The notes below the pieces were generated by a model, which was not told where the DNA came from, searched no databases, and saw only the letters and a program-made list of their open reading frames with translations. A DNA stretch of 64,000 nucleotides, from NCBI GenBank assembly GCA_016125275.1, contig WGMB01000015.1, forward strand, positions 186,001 to 250,000, written 5' to 3'. Positions 43,310 to 51,823 of the stretch are shown here, in pieces. Made by a program: the position numbers and the translations under genes. How positions within the stretch are numbered: position 1 is the stretch's first letter; each line of letters opens with the position of its first letter. Origin of the DNA: Acidobacteriota bacterium (GTDB lineage Bacteria > Acidobacteriota > Terriglobia > Bryobacterales > UBA6623).

Positions 43310-45448
43310 TTACACTGCCGCCGCCCCCGCCTTGGTTCGCCGGCGTCGCCTCCATCGCCAAGCGGCGCCGCCGAGCAGCACGGCCAGGCTGGTTCCCGTC
43401 AGGGTTCCGCCCGCGACGACGGTCGTGGGGCGGTAGGACAGCTCGACGCGGCTTCGTCCCGCCTCCAGTGCGACGCCCCGCAGCGCGCGGTGAACCTGCT
43501 CGACCGGACGATCGGCGCCGTTGACGGCGGCCCGCCAGCCGGGCGCCCACACTTCGGCCAGCACGAGCAGGCCCGGACAAGCCGAATCCACCTCGACCGT
43601 CATCGTCTGGAAGCCTTTTTCGGCGATCTCGACGGCAGCCTGGTCGGAGGAGCAAGAGCCGTCGGCCTCGAACCATGCGCGGGGGTGGGCGTCGGGGTTC
43701 CGAAAGACCTTCCAGCCGTCCGCATCGGCGAAGACTTCGATCTGCTCGTCCCGCGTGGGCTCGCGCGCGACGGTGTAGACGGTGTTGAGCAGTAGGCGGC
43801 CCTCGGTCCAGCCGGTCTGGTCCATCAGGTCGTAGACGTTGCCGCTGACGGCGGTCAAATAGCCCTCGATGGATTCGAGGCCGTGCCAGTCGCCCAGATT
43901 GATTCCGCCGCCGCCGGGGACCAGCTCGAAGCGGAAGGGGCCGGGCTGCGTCTTGAGGAAGGCGAGGGCCCCGGCGGGCTGCTGCAAACGCTCGAGGTAG
44001 ACGGCCCGAACGGGGTCGTCCTGCTCGGCGACCACCAGCCAGTGAGCCGCGCCGGCCTCCAGCAGCAGCAAGCCCAACAGGAGCGGACGCATGGCATTCC
44101 TGGGCAGGGCCTGCCGTCGGCCGGCGGCCAGGACTCCCGCCAGCAACAGGGCGGCCAAAGCGCTGAAGGCCACGAACTCGCCGTGGTAGACCACCTGCGC
44201 CGGATCGCCCCGCCGTCCCAGGACCAGCTCCAGCAGGACGGCCGCAGCGGCCACCGCGGCAAACCCGGTGAGCAGCCGAACCGGCCAGCGGTCGGCCAGA
44301 GCTTCCTCGAGCCGGTCCAGCCCGCGCGCCGCCAGCAGCAGGGCGGCCAGCTCCCACAGAAACAGGGCGTGCGCGGCGCCCCGAGCCTTCTCCGCCAGCG
44401 GGACCAGGCCGTAGATCCAGCCGTGCAGAGGGGTCTGCGGCCCAAAGGAATAGAGCAGCGCGGCGAGGCCCACCGCCGTCAGCGCCGCCACGCCGGGCGT
44501 TCGCCGGCCGTGGAGCAGGCCGAATCCGGCCAAGACCAGGACGGTCCATCCCAAGTAGGGATCCCCAGGGCCCGGCACGATCGGAATGACGACGGCGAAC
44601 AAGTGGACCGGATTGAGCCGGAGCGCCTCGTCCACAAAATAGGGCAGCGGCTCGTCAAAACGGAGGGGCCGCTCCAGGTTCACCCAGCGCACGGCGTCAC
44701 GGCCGAACTCCCAGGCCGGCAGAACCTGCAACGCCCCCACGGCCAGCGCGGAGGCGGCCACGACGGCCAGGGCGCCGAGTAGGGACGCTCGACGTCGCAT
44801 GATGGCCGCCGCCAGCAGAACGCCCGCGACCGCGAACGCCTGGAACAACGGCGCGCGCGGATGGCCGCCCAGCACGGCAAACCCCAACATGGCCCCGCAC
44901 AGCGCAGCCTGCCAAAGCCTGTCCGACACAGTTTCCGCCGCCAGCAGGCGCGCCAGGAAGAGCCCGACCGCCGGCGCCCAGATGATGCCGTTGGTGATCT
45001 GTGGCCAGCCGCTGGAAGCCGAAGCGCCGAGGCAGACAAAGCCTAGTCCGGCCAGCAGCGCGCCGGCCCGGCTCACCCGCAACTGGCGCGCCAGCGCAAA
45101 GGCGAACAGCCCGCCCAGCAGCCGCAGCAACGTCTGCTGCCAGTGGATGTAGCGGAGCTGAATGTGGCCGTCCTCGCCCAGCGGCGCCAGGAACAGAGGC
45201 CAGTTCGGAGGAAGGGCCGCGCCGGGCTGCATGAGCCCCAGCAGCGGCTGGCCGCCCCACTGGTAGGGGTCCCAGAGCGGGAAGGCGCGATCAGACTGCC
45301 AGGCGCGGGCCTGCATGTCGAGCCAAGGCAGCACCTGGTTGGCGCCGTCCGGGGTTTCAAGGAACGTGAAGCGGTCGCTGAGGGTGTAGCGCCAATAGAA
45401 CAGCGCCGTCAGCAGGACCAGCAGCGTCAATGCGCGGCGTTCGAGCAC
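43310..45448 (-). CDS. YfhO-like polytopic membrane protein
   Basis: A 712-residue inner-membrane protein with about twelve hydrophobic spans and a soluble C-terminal beta-rich part. The N-terminal pattern FLETPDGANQVLPWLDMQARAWQSDRAFPLWDPYQWGGQPLLG is typical of the YfhO/GT-C-like family, whose aspartate loops face outward. YfhO in Gram-positives helps glycosylate teichoic acids using a lipid-linked sugar. Here a role in surface glycan modification is an inference. A final hydrophobic helix is followed by an RRRRRTK cytoplasmic tail. It is in a tight unit with the Gfo/Idh protein upstream (21 bases) and the sulfatase downstream (12 bases). Confidence 0.8.
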   Translation of the reverse strand: MLERRALTLLVLLTALFYWRYTLSDRFTFLETPDGANQVLPWLDMQARAWQSDRAFPLWDPYQWGGQPLLGLMQPGAALPPNWPLFLAPLGEDGHIQLRYIHWQQTLLRLLGGLFAFALARQLRVSRAGALLAGLGFVCLGASASSGWPQITNGIIWAPAVGLFLARLLAAETVSDRLWQAALCGAMLGFAVLGGHPRAPLFQAFAVAGVLLAAAIMRRRASLLGALAVVAASALAVGALQVLPAWEFGRDAVRWVNLERPLRFDEPLPYFVDEALRLNPVHLFAVVIPIVPGPGDPYLGWTVLVLAGFGLLHGRRTPGVAALTAVGLAALLYSFGPQTPLHGWIYGLVPLAEKARGAAHALFLWELAALLLAARGLDRLEEALADRWPVRLLTGFAAVAAAAVLLELVLGRRGDPAQVVYHGEFVAFSALAALLLAGVLAAGRRQALPRNAMRPLLLGLLLLEAGAAHWLVVAEQDDPVRAVYLERLQQPAGALAFLKTQPGPFRFELVPGGGGINLGDWHGLESIEGYLTAVSGNVYDLMDQTGWTEGRLLLNTVYTVAREPTRDEQIEVFADADGWKVFRNPDAHPRAWFEADGSCSSDQAAVEIAEKGFQTMTVEVDSACPGLLVLAEVWAPGWRAAVNGADRPVEQVHRALRGVALEAGRSRVELSYRPTTVVAGGTLTGTSLAVLLGGAAWRWRRRRRTKAGAAAV

Positions 45449-45469
45449 AGCGGGGCCGTCCGCCGGCGG

Positions 45470-46810
45470 CTAGACCTTGGAGGCCTGCGGGTGCTTCCAG
45501 GGGTTGCGATAGGGCCGCGCCAGCAGCTCGTTGGCCTGCTTGTCGTTGACGATCTCGCCCTTGGCGGGGTCCCACTCGAGCGTGCGGCCCAGCTTCATGG
45601 CCAAGTTCGCCAGGATGCAGGTGGCCGTGGAGATGTAGCCCTGTTCGATGTCTGCGACGGGCTTGCCGCGGCTGTCGATGGCGGCCAGAAAGTCCTTCAT
45701 GTGACCGCGGATCGCCGGCGCGACGTGCTTCTCCAGGTCCTTCTCGGTCTTGTCCTCCGGGTACTGCTCGAGCTCGAAGGTCACATCCTTGTGGATCTTC
45801 GGCGCCTTCTTGTCGACCGGAATGAAGTCGTAGCCGTTGACGCTGGCCTTGAGCACGCCCTTCTCGCCGTAGAGGAACGCGGCCCAGGGATAATCCGGGT
45901 CCGGAGGAACGCCCCAAGTGCGATGGGTCCAGACCACGGGCAGCTCGGGAAACTCGAAGGTGGCCGTCTGGGTGTCGCTGATATTGGCCTTGGAATCCTT
46001 TTGGACGTAGATGCCGCCGACCGAGCTGACTCGCTTGGGCCAGCCGAGGTCGAGCATCCAGCGCACCATGTCGAGCATGTGGATGCACATGTCGCCGACG
46101 ATGCCGTTGCCGTACTCCATGAAGGCCCGCCAGCGACGGGGGTGCACCAGCGGATTGTAGGGCCGCATCGGCGCCGGGCCAGTCCACATCTCGTAGTCCA
46201 GGTACTCCGGCGGGGCCTGGTCCGGCGGATTCTGGGTGGCCCGCATGTGGTAGTAGCAGCAGATTTCGACGTGCGACACCTTGCCCAGCAGGCCTTCGCC
46301 GATGATGCGGTCGCGGGCTTCGATGAGGTGGGGCGTGGAGCGCCGCTGCGTGCCCACCTGCACGACGCGGTTGTACTTGCGGGCCGCGGCGAGCATCGCC
46401 TGGCCTTCGCGGATGTCGACGCTGATCGGCTTCTGGACGTAGATGTCGACGCCCTTCTTGGCCGCTTCGATCATCGTGAGGGCGTGCCAGTGGTCCGGCG
46501 TGCCAATGAGCACGATGTCGAGCTCTTGGCGGTTCAGAAAGTCCCTGTAGTCGTGGAAGACGGGCGGGGTCTTGCCCGATTTCTGGCGCGTGGCGATGAG
46601 CTTGACGGCTTCGGCGGCCATGTTGCGATCGACGTCGCAGACGCCGACCACCTCGATGGGCTCGACCTGCACCAGCCGCAACAGGTCCGCCTTGCCGTAC
46701 CAGCCGGCCCCGATGAGCCCGACCTTGCGCGGGCCCTGCGCGGCGCGCGCTCCCGGCAGGGTGAGAGCCGTGGCGGCGGCGGACTGCAAGAACTGGCGGC
46801 GGTTCAACAT
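45470..46810 (-). CDS. Gfo/Idh/MocA family oxidoreductase, Tat-exported
   Basis: A 446-residue NAD(P)-dependent oxidoreductase. The N-terminus MLNRRQFLQSAAATALTLPGARA is a twin-arginine signal, so the enzyme is probably exported with cofactor bound. The Rossmann part has VGLIGAGWYG and VGVCDVD; VQKPIS contains the catalytic-site Lys of the family. The C-terminal alpha/beta domain carries GNGIVGDMCIHMLDM with conserved Asp/His. Exported Gfo/Idh proteins occur widely in Acidobacteria and Planctomycetes and act on sugars, some as glycosidases. First gene of a unit with the YfhO-like protein and sulfatase. Confidence 0.9.
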   Translation of the reverse strand: MLNRRQFLQSAAATALTLPGARAAQGPRKVGLIGAGWYGKADLLRLVQVEPIEVVGVCDVDRNMAAEAVKLIATRQKSGKTPPVFHDYRDFLNRQELDIVLIGTPDHWHALTMIEAAKKGVDIYVQKPISVDIREGQAMLAAARKYNRVVQVGTQRRSTPHLIEARDRIIGEGLLGKVSHVEICCYYHMRATQNPPDQAPPEYLDYEMWTGPAPMRPYNPLVHPRRWRAFMEYGNGIVGDMCIHMLDMVRWMLDLGWPKRVSSVGGIYVQKDSKANISDTQTATFEFPELPVVWTHRTWGVPPDPDYPWAAFLYGEKGVLKASVNGYDFIPVDKKAPKIHKDVTFELEQYPEDKTEKDLEKHVAPAIRGHMKDFLAAIDSRGKPVADIEQGYISTATCILANLAMKLGRTLEWDPAKGEIVNDKQANELLARPYRNPWKHPQASKV

Positions 46811-46814
46811 GGGA

Positions 46815-46829
46815 CTAGCAGCAAGCTAG
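46815..46829. promoter_or_regulatory. Short inverted repeat upstream of the Gfo/Idh gene
   Basis: CTAGC and GCTAG are separated by AGCAA, five bases before the ATG (minus strand). It could be a small operator or translation-control hairpin. A possible -10 (CTATGT) lies further upstream but without a -35. Confidence 0.3.
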
Positions 46830-46857
46830 CACATAGGGACGCCGCGGTGCGAAGCAG

Positions 46858-46886
46858 AAACGCCCCCGGCGAGGCCGGGGGCGTTT
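46858..46886 (-). terminator. Intrinsic terminator of the RRM gene
   Basis: AAACGCCCCCGGC (46858-46870) and its exact complement (46874-46886) form a perfect 13-bp stem with a GAG loop. Read on the minus strand the stem ends in GCGTTT followed by CTGCTTC, placing T-rich sequence at the 3' side. It is 23 bases after the stop codon of the RRM gene. On the plus strand it is followed by CGTTTTC, so it may work both ways. Confidence 0.85.
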
Positions 46887-46909
46887 CGTTTTCAAAAGGC
46901 GAGAGGCGC

Positions 46910-47242
46910 TTACCAGCGGGGCTCGCGCCGGCGTCCGGCGCCGCCGCCGGCCGCACCGCGACCGCCGCCGAAGCCGCCGCCGCCGCCGGTCCGCTCGGGA
47001 CGGGGACGCGCTTCGTTCACGACCAGGTCACGACCGCCGAAGTCGCAGCCGTTGAGAGCCTCGATGGCCTGATCGGCCTGCGCGCCGTCCGCCATTTCCA
47101 CAAAAGCGAAGCCGCGCGAGCGGCCCGTCTCACGGTCCATGACGACGTGAACGGAGCTCACCTCGCCGTAGGGGGCGAAAGCGTTGCGAATGTCTTCTTC
47201 ATTCGCTCCATAAACCAGATTTCCGACGTAAAGTCGCTTCAT
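46910..47242 (-). CDS. RRM-type RNA-binding protein with Gly/Arg-rich tail
   Basis: A 110-residue protein. The single RNA-recognition motif (1-80) has RNP2 LYVGNL (4-9) and RNP1 RGFAFVEM (43-50). Residues 84-110 are a Gly/Arg-rich tail (GGGGGFGGGRG...GRRREPRW). Bacterial proteins of this type, as in cyanobacteria (Rbp), bind single-stranded RNA and often respond to cold. A strong GAGGAG ribosome site lies eight bases before the ATG. The 196-base divergent space upstream could hold a regulated leader, and a strong terminator makes it a single-gene unit. Confidence 0.93.
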   Translation of the reverse strand: MKRLYVGNLVYGANEEDIRNAFAPYGEVSSVHVVMDRETGRSRGFAFVEMADGAQADQAIEALNGCDFGGRDLVVNEARPRPERTGGGGGFGGGRGAAGGGAGRRREPRW

Positions 47243-47438
47243 TTCGTTGTCTCCTCGAACACTACCAGTTATGAAAGGGCAAGCTGCAGATGGAAAGCGA
47301 GAGATGCAACCAACGAGAGAGAAAGCGACCTTCGTCCTGCCGATCTAGCCTGGAAACCGTTTCAACTGACGCCTTCAGCATAACACGGCCCTCGCGCGGG
47401 CTTGACCGGAAGATACGCATAGGGCTAGCGTCATTGGA

Positions 47439-49670
47439 ATGCGTAGTTTTGCCGTCCTCGTCGCGCTCTGCTGCTCTACTCTCCCCGCTTCGGCTCAGCT
47501 CACCACTCAAGGCAATCAAGTCTTCGCACAAGGCGCCTCGAGCTTGCCCGGCTCGCCGGACGTCAACGATTTCTTCGGAAACGCCCTCGCTGCCGGCGAT
47601 TTCAACGGCGACGGATTTCTAGACCTGGCTATTGGATCGCCCGGCGACAACAACGGTCAGAATCGCGGCGCCGTGCACATCGTCTACGGCGCGGCGGCCG
47701 GGCTGACCGGCCAGGGATCGCAGGAATGGATCCAGGGCCACGACGGCGTGGAGGGCAACGACGAGCGCAACGACGGCTTCGGCTCGTCGGTGGCGGCGGG
47801 CGACTTCGACAACGACGGCTTTGCGGATCTGGCGGTGGGCGTGCCCGGCGAAGACAACGCCCAGGGCATCGTGGCCATTCTGTACGGCTCCTCCGCCGGC
47901 ATCGCCTCGGCCCGCAACCAGGTGTGGAATACCGACGACCTCGCCGGCGCAGGGCGCTCCAACGGCGACGCCTTCGGAACGACGCTGACGACCGGCGACT
48001 TCAACGGCGACGGCTTCGCCGACCTAGCCATCGGTACGCCGAACCGCAGCAATGGCCGCGGACTGGTCCACGTGATGTACGGCCGCACCGGCGGCCTGAG
48101 CAACACGGGCAGCCAGCGCTTCCGGCAGGGCGCTGACGGGTTGGAGGGCGACGAGACCAACGGCGACTTCTTCGGCTACGCCCTGGCGGCCGGCGACGTC
48201 AACGGAGACGGCTTCGACGACTTGCTGGTCGGCGTCCCCGGCGAGGATTCCTCCAAGGGCGGCGTGCAGTTGCTGTTCGGCGCGGCCGGCGGCATCACGC
48301 CGGACGGGGACGTCTTCCTGCGCCAAGACAGTCTATTCGCCGACGATCGCCAGGACGGCGACGCCTTCGGGCAGGTGATCGCGACCGGCGACTTCAACCA
48401 GGACGGCTACGTGGACGCCGCCATCGCTGCCCTCGGCGAAGACAACGGCCGCGGCCGGGTCGGCGTGGTGCACGGCGCCGCCGACGGGCTGACCGGGCCG
48501 GCGGTGCAGTGGCGGCAAGGCGCCAACGGCATTTTGGATCAGGAGAACGCCGGCGACCGCTTCGGCTCGGCGCTGGCTGTGGGCGACTTCAACGGCGACG
48601 GCTTCCCCGACCTGGCAGTGGGCGTGCGCGGTGAAGCCAACAACTCGGGCATCGTGCAGGTCATCTATGGCTCGCTGGGCGGTCTGACCGCGGCCGGCAA
48701 CCAGCGATTCATGCAGGGTGTGGACGGGTTGGACGGCACGAACCCGCCCGAGGCCGGCGACGACTTCGGCTGGGCCCTGGTGGCGGGCGACTTCGGGCGC
48801 GACGGCGCGGCCGACTTGGCGGTGTCCGCCCCCGGCGAAGACAACAACCGCGGCATCGTGCACGCCATCTACGGCCAGGCGACGGGGCTGCCCACCATCA
48901 GCAGCCTGGTGGGCGCGGGCCTCAGCCAGCCCTTCGTGACCAAGGCCTCGTACAACCAGATTCTGACGATCTTCGGGCAACGGTTCGCGCCGGACGGCTT
49001 TGCGCGCGTGGCCGGCGGGGCGGATTTGGTCAACGGCCGGCTCCCCACAAAGCTCGGCGGGGTTTGCGTGGAGATGGGCGGGCAGCGCGCGCCGCTGTTC
49101 GCCGTCTTCGACACCCAGATCAACTTCCAGTCCGTCGCGCCGGTCAACGGAGGCTCCACCCTGCCGGTGCGGGTGATCCGCAACTGCGACGAGCCCAACG
49201 CGCTGCTGAGCGGCACGGTGGACGTGGAGACGGTAGCCGCGGCGCCGGAGTTCTTCTTCTTCGTTTCCACGCAGACCGGCGTGAACCCGGTGGCGGCGGT
49301 CAACGAGACGACCAAGCGACTGGTGGGGCAGCCGGGGCTGCTGCCCGGCGCGATCTTCGAGGCCGCCAAGCCCGGCGACGTGGTCACGCTCTACGTGACG
49401 GGCCTGGCCGACACGATTCCGCGCTACGGCCCGGGCGAGCTGCCGCCGGGCGCGGCGTCCACGGCGCGGCCAGTGATCGTGCGGCTGGGCGCGCGCGACA
49501 TCACGCCGCTCTATGCCGGCGTTAAGCCCTTCAACGCGGGCCTGTATCAGGTGAGCTTTACGGTGCCGGCTGACGTAGTGCTCGGCAACATCCAGATCCA
49601 GTTGATCGTGGGAGAGCCGTTCCTCAACCTGGCGACGCCGCCGGGGGCGTTCATCCTGATCGGCCAGTAG
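47439..49670 (+). CDS. Secreted seven-repeat FG-GAP propeller with TIGR03437 C-terminus
   Basis: A 743-residue exported protein with signal peptide (1-20). Seven FG-GAP repeats follow, each with a FGxxLxxGDFNGDGFxDLAxGxPG core; the DxNxDGxxD loops should bind calcium. Seven blades correspond to a closed integrin-alpha-like propeller. Residues about 495-743 are TIGR03437 (NQILTIFGQRFAP, FDTQINFQSVAPV, VTLYVTGLADTIPRYGPGE, PLYAGVKPFNAGLYQVSFTVP). The repeats are near-uniform in length (~65 residues). Surface adhesion or ligand binding is likely. TTGACC (47402-47407) is a possible -35 upstream, but the -10 is poor and very near the ATG. Confidence 0.88.
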   Translation: MRSFAVLVALCCSTLPASAQLTTQGNQVFAQGASSLPGSPDVNDFFGNALAAGDFNGDGFLDLAIGSPGDNNGQNRGAVHIVYGAAAGLTGQGSQEWIQGHDGVEGNDERNDGFGSSVAAGDFDNDGFADLAVGVPGEDNAQGIVAILYGSSAGIASARNQVWNTDDLAGAGRSNGDAFGTTLTTGDFNGDGFADLAIGTPNRSNGRGLVHVMYGRTGGLSNTGSQRFRQGADGLEGDETNGDFFGYALAAGDVNGDGFDDLLVGVPGEDSSKGGVQLLFGAAGGITPDGDVFLRQDSLFADDRQDGDAFGQVIATGDFNQDGYVDAAIAALGEDNGRGRVGVVHGAADGLTGPAVQWRQGANGILDQENAGDRFGSALAVGDFNGDGFPDLAVGVRGEANNSGIVQVIYGSLGGLTAAGNQRFMQGVDGLDGTNPPEAGDDFGWALVAGDFGRDGAADLAVSAPGEDNNRGIVHAIYGQATGLPTISSLVGAGLSQPFVTKASYNQILTIFGQRFAPDGFARVAGGADLVNGRLPTKLGGVCVEMGGQRAPLFAVFDTQINFQSVAPVNGGSTLPVRVIRNCDEPNALLSGTVDVETVAAAPEFFFFVSTQTGVNPVAAVNETTKRLVGQPGLLPGAIFEAAKPGDVVTLYVTGLADTIPRYGPGELPPGAASTARPVIVRLGARDITPLYAGVKPFNAGLYQVSFTVPADVVLGNIQIQLIVGEPFLNLATPPGAFILIGQ

Positions 49671-49700
49671 GGGCCGGCGGGGAGCCCGGGACGGGCCGGA

Positions 49701-50387
49701 TCAGTCGTCGCGGATGATCAGGCCGTCCCGGATCTCGATGTGCCGCCGCGAGCAAGCCTCGGCGGCTTCCGGGTTGTGGGTGATCATCAGGATCGTCTGC
49801 CCGAGCGCCTGATTGAGCTCGCGCAGGGTTTCCAGCACCAGCTCGGAGTTCTTCGTATCCAGATTGCCGGTCGGCTCGTCGGCCAGCAGGATCGGCGGAT
49901 TGTTGACGATGGCGCGGGCAATGGCAACGCGCTGCTGCTCGCCGCCGGAGAGAGCATAGGGGCGGTGTTCGAGCCGCCGGTCGATGCCCAGGATCTCGAG
50001 CACGTTGCGGAACTGCTGCGAGATCGGTTCCTTGTTCTCGGCGATGTCGCGCGCGATGGTGATGTTCTCGAGCGCCGTGAGCGTGGGCAGCAGGTTGAAC
50101 TTCTGAAAGACGAAGCCGACGGTGGTCTTGCGCAGCTCGGTGCGGCCCCGGTCCGTGAGCTTGGACAAGTCGCGGCCGGCCACACGGACCACGCCCCGGG
50201 TCGGTGGGGTAAGGCCCCCGATCACGTGGAAGAGGGTCGATTTGCCGGAGCCCGACGGCCCCAGCAATGCCACGAACTCGCCGGGTTCGATCCGCAGGTT
50301 CACTCCGCGCAGCGCGTGAACGTCCACACCGCCCATGTGGTAGGTCTTGTGCAGGTCGAGGATCTCGACGATGGGTTCGTGACTCAC
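49701..50387 (-). CDS. LolD/MacB-type ABC transporter ATP-binding protein
   Basis: A 228-residue ATPase with Walker A GPSGSGKS (43-50), Q-loop [18 protein letters not shown], signature LSGGE (146-150), Walker [13 protein letters not shown] (166-177) and switch His in MITHNPEAA. The [11 protein letters not shown] and DEPTGNLD segments are typical for the LolD/MacB/FtsE class working with MacB-type permeases. No such permease gene is next to it. It is the last gene of a long same-strand run, 27 bases after a LolA/LolB-like lipoprotein gene, which suggests a role in lipoprotein or lipid release, but this is context only. Confidence 0.88.
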   Translation of the reverse strand: MSHEPIVEILDLHKTYHMGGVDVHALRGVNLRIEPGEFVALLGPSGSGKSTLFHVIGGLTPPTRGVVRVAGRDLSKLTDRGRTELRKTTVGFVFQKFNLLPTLTALENITIARDIAENKEPISQQFRNVLEILGIDRRLEHRPYALSGGEQQRVAIARAIVNNPPILLADEPTGNLDTKNSELVLETLRELNQALGQTILMITHNPEAAEACSRRHIEIRDGLIIRDD

Positions 50388-50414
50388 GGTGCTTCCTGTT
50401 CCTTCCGCCGGCGG

Positions 50415-51314
50415 CTAGGTCGTGGGAGGCGGATCGTCCTCGCCGACGACCTGCACGTCAACGCCCTTGGGCGGCTCGAGCACGAAGGAGTCGTCGGGAA
50501 CGGGTTCGTTGATACCGGGTTTGACGAAGCGAATCGCCAAATCGTAACCGTCCAAGGGGCGTGAAACGACCACCTCTTGAGCGAACGAGGGGACGCCGGC
50601 CTGCTCGGTCCAGATGCGGTAGCGAGCCAGCGTGGCCACTTGGTTGTCCGCGTTCCAGATCTCCATGCGCGACAGCATCAGCGTCGTGCGGTCGAACCAA
50701 AGCTTGCGGGAAATGCGCAGCCCCTGCTCTCCGTCCCGGGGCACGAGCAACAAGACCACGTAGTAGTGCCGGAAGCCTTCAGTGACCTGGTCGAGCACCG
50801 GCGTCTCATTCGGACCGACCGGGTCCACCAGCAGCGGCTGCAGAATGTGCTGCGGACGGATGTTCTCGGTGCGCTTTTCCGACCGCTTGGCAAGGTTGTT
50901 GTCGCCCTCGTAGAAGCGCTGCTGCCAGGGCAGGAAGACCCGGAAGGTCGAGCCGTCGGAGGTCATGTCCAGCGCTCGTTGCCCGGTGACCGGCACCTGC
51001 GCCTGAACGCGGATGTGTCCGGGCCGCCGCGCCAGGATGAAGCCGCGGGTCTCGCTGAGCTCTTTCTGCCGCGTACGCTCGTCGTTGAGGTAGGTCAACT
51101 GCAGGTCGACCGTGGCCTTCATCGACTGTATCTCGGCGAGCTCGCGAATCTTGCCCAGCAAGTCGTCGAGGGAGGCGTTGAGCAGCGCCGTCGAAGGCGG
51201 CTCGACCTTCGTCGTGTGCGACAAGCATCCCGCGCCAAGCAGGCTCAGCAGCAAAGCGGGAATCCAGAGAAGTCGCTCGCGGACCGCGCGAGCTCGATTC
51301 GAAAGGGCCAACAA
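50415..51314 (-). CDS. LolA/LolB-like outer-membrane lipoprotein (DUF4292-like)
   Basis: A 299-residue protein with a lipobox (LLSLLGAGC, Cys30) behind a hydrophobic signal. After the Cys a helix rich in Leu/Glu leads to a beta-rich body of LolA/LolB type: MKATVDLQLTYLNDERTRQKELSETRGFILARRPGHIRVQAQVPVTGQRALDMTSDGSTFRVFLPWQQRFYEG, with the RGFILARRPGHIRV strand pair typical of DUF4292. The TTG start at 51314 is two bases after the unknown gene's stop. The C-terminus is acidic and Pro-rich. Such proteins carry hydrophobic cargo, in Lol systems lipoproteins, at the outer membrane. The ATPase downstream is of LolD type. Confidence 0.75.
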   Translation of the reverse strand: MLALSNRARAVRERLLWIPALLLSLLGAGCLSHTTKVEPPSTALLNASLDDLLGKIRELAEIQSMKATVDLQLTYLNDERTRQKELSETRGFILARRPGHIRVQAQVPVTGQRALDMTSDGSTFRVFLPWQQRFYEGDNNLAKRSEKRTENIRPQHILQPLLVDPVGPNETPVLDQVTEGFRHYYVVLLLVPRDGEQGLRISRKLWFDRTTLMLSRMEIWNADNQVATLARYRIWTEQAGVPSFAQEVVVSRPLDGYDLAIRFVKPGINEPVPDDSFVLEPPKGVDVQVVGEDDPPPTT

Positions 51315-51315
51315 A

Positions 51316-51810
51316 TCAGTTTACCAACCTCTCTCGGGCCTTCGCCTTTCGCATAGCGGCCAGCCAAGGAGCAAACACCAGGGGATTTTCGAGCCAAGTC
51401 AACAGCCCTTGCCAGAGCCTTTCCAAGGCCTCTGCGTCCGCACTGGGCCGGGCGAGCCGCGGACGCAAACGGTCCTTGGCGCGCAACACGGCGTCCCGAA
51501 GGTCCCGGCGTCGCTCGGCGCCGGCCGCCTCGTATTCCCGGCCGAGCTCGGCGAGGGCGTCGAGGGCCTCGTCCGGACGGCTGGTGTGGAGCCGCCCGCG
51601 CAGGTCCACGGCGATGCCTCCCAGGGAACGCTCCACGGGCAGGTCCGTCGCCAGCAGAAGGTCCACTAAGTAGCGGTCCGACAAGCGGCGCCCCTGCGGC
51701 AGCCCGGCGGCTACGGCTCGCTTCAGCGCCGCGAAAGCGTCGCGGTCGATGCGCGCCGGCTGCTCGGCTTCAATCCAGGCGGCCAGCAGCGAGCGTATCG
51801 ACGGCTTCAT
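51316..51810 (-). CDS. Unknown helical protein, 164 aa
   Basis: I do not recognise the family. The ATG at 51810 (MKPSIRSLLAAWIEAEQP) is chosen because the open frame further upstream is antisense-like Arg/Pro/Ser sequence inside mltG. The product is Ala/Leu/Arg-rich and predicted mostly helical, with no signal or membrane span. Its position 13 bases after mltG and directly before the lipoprotein gene suggests co-expression. Residues 70-130 could form paired helices of TPR-like kind. Confidence 0.6.
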   Translation of the reverse strand: MKPSIRSLLAAWIEAEQPARIDRDAFAALKRAVAAGLPQGRRLSDRYLVDLLLATDLPVERSLGGIAVDLRGRLHTSRPDEALDALAELGREYEAAGAERRRDLRDAVLRAKDRLRPRLARPSADAEALERLWQGLLTWLENPLVFAPWLAAMRKAKARERLVN

Positions 51811-51823
51811 GGCGATCGATCCC

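Noticed and set aside
42627-44549. 640-codon minus-strand frame overlapping sulfatase and YfhO-like genes
   Set aside because: It is the wrong frame across two real genes; Arg/Gly/Pro-rich.
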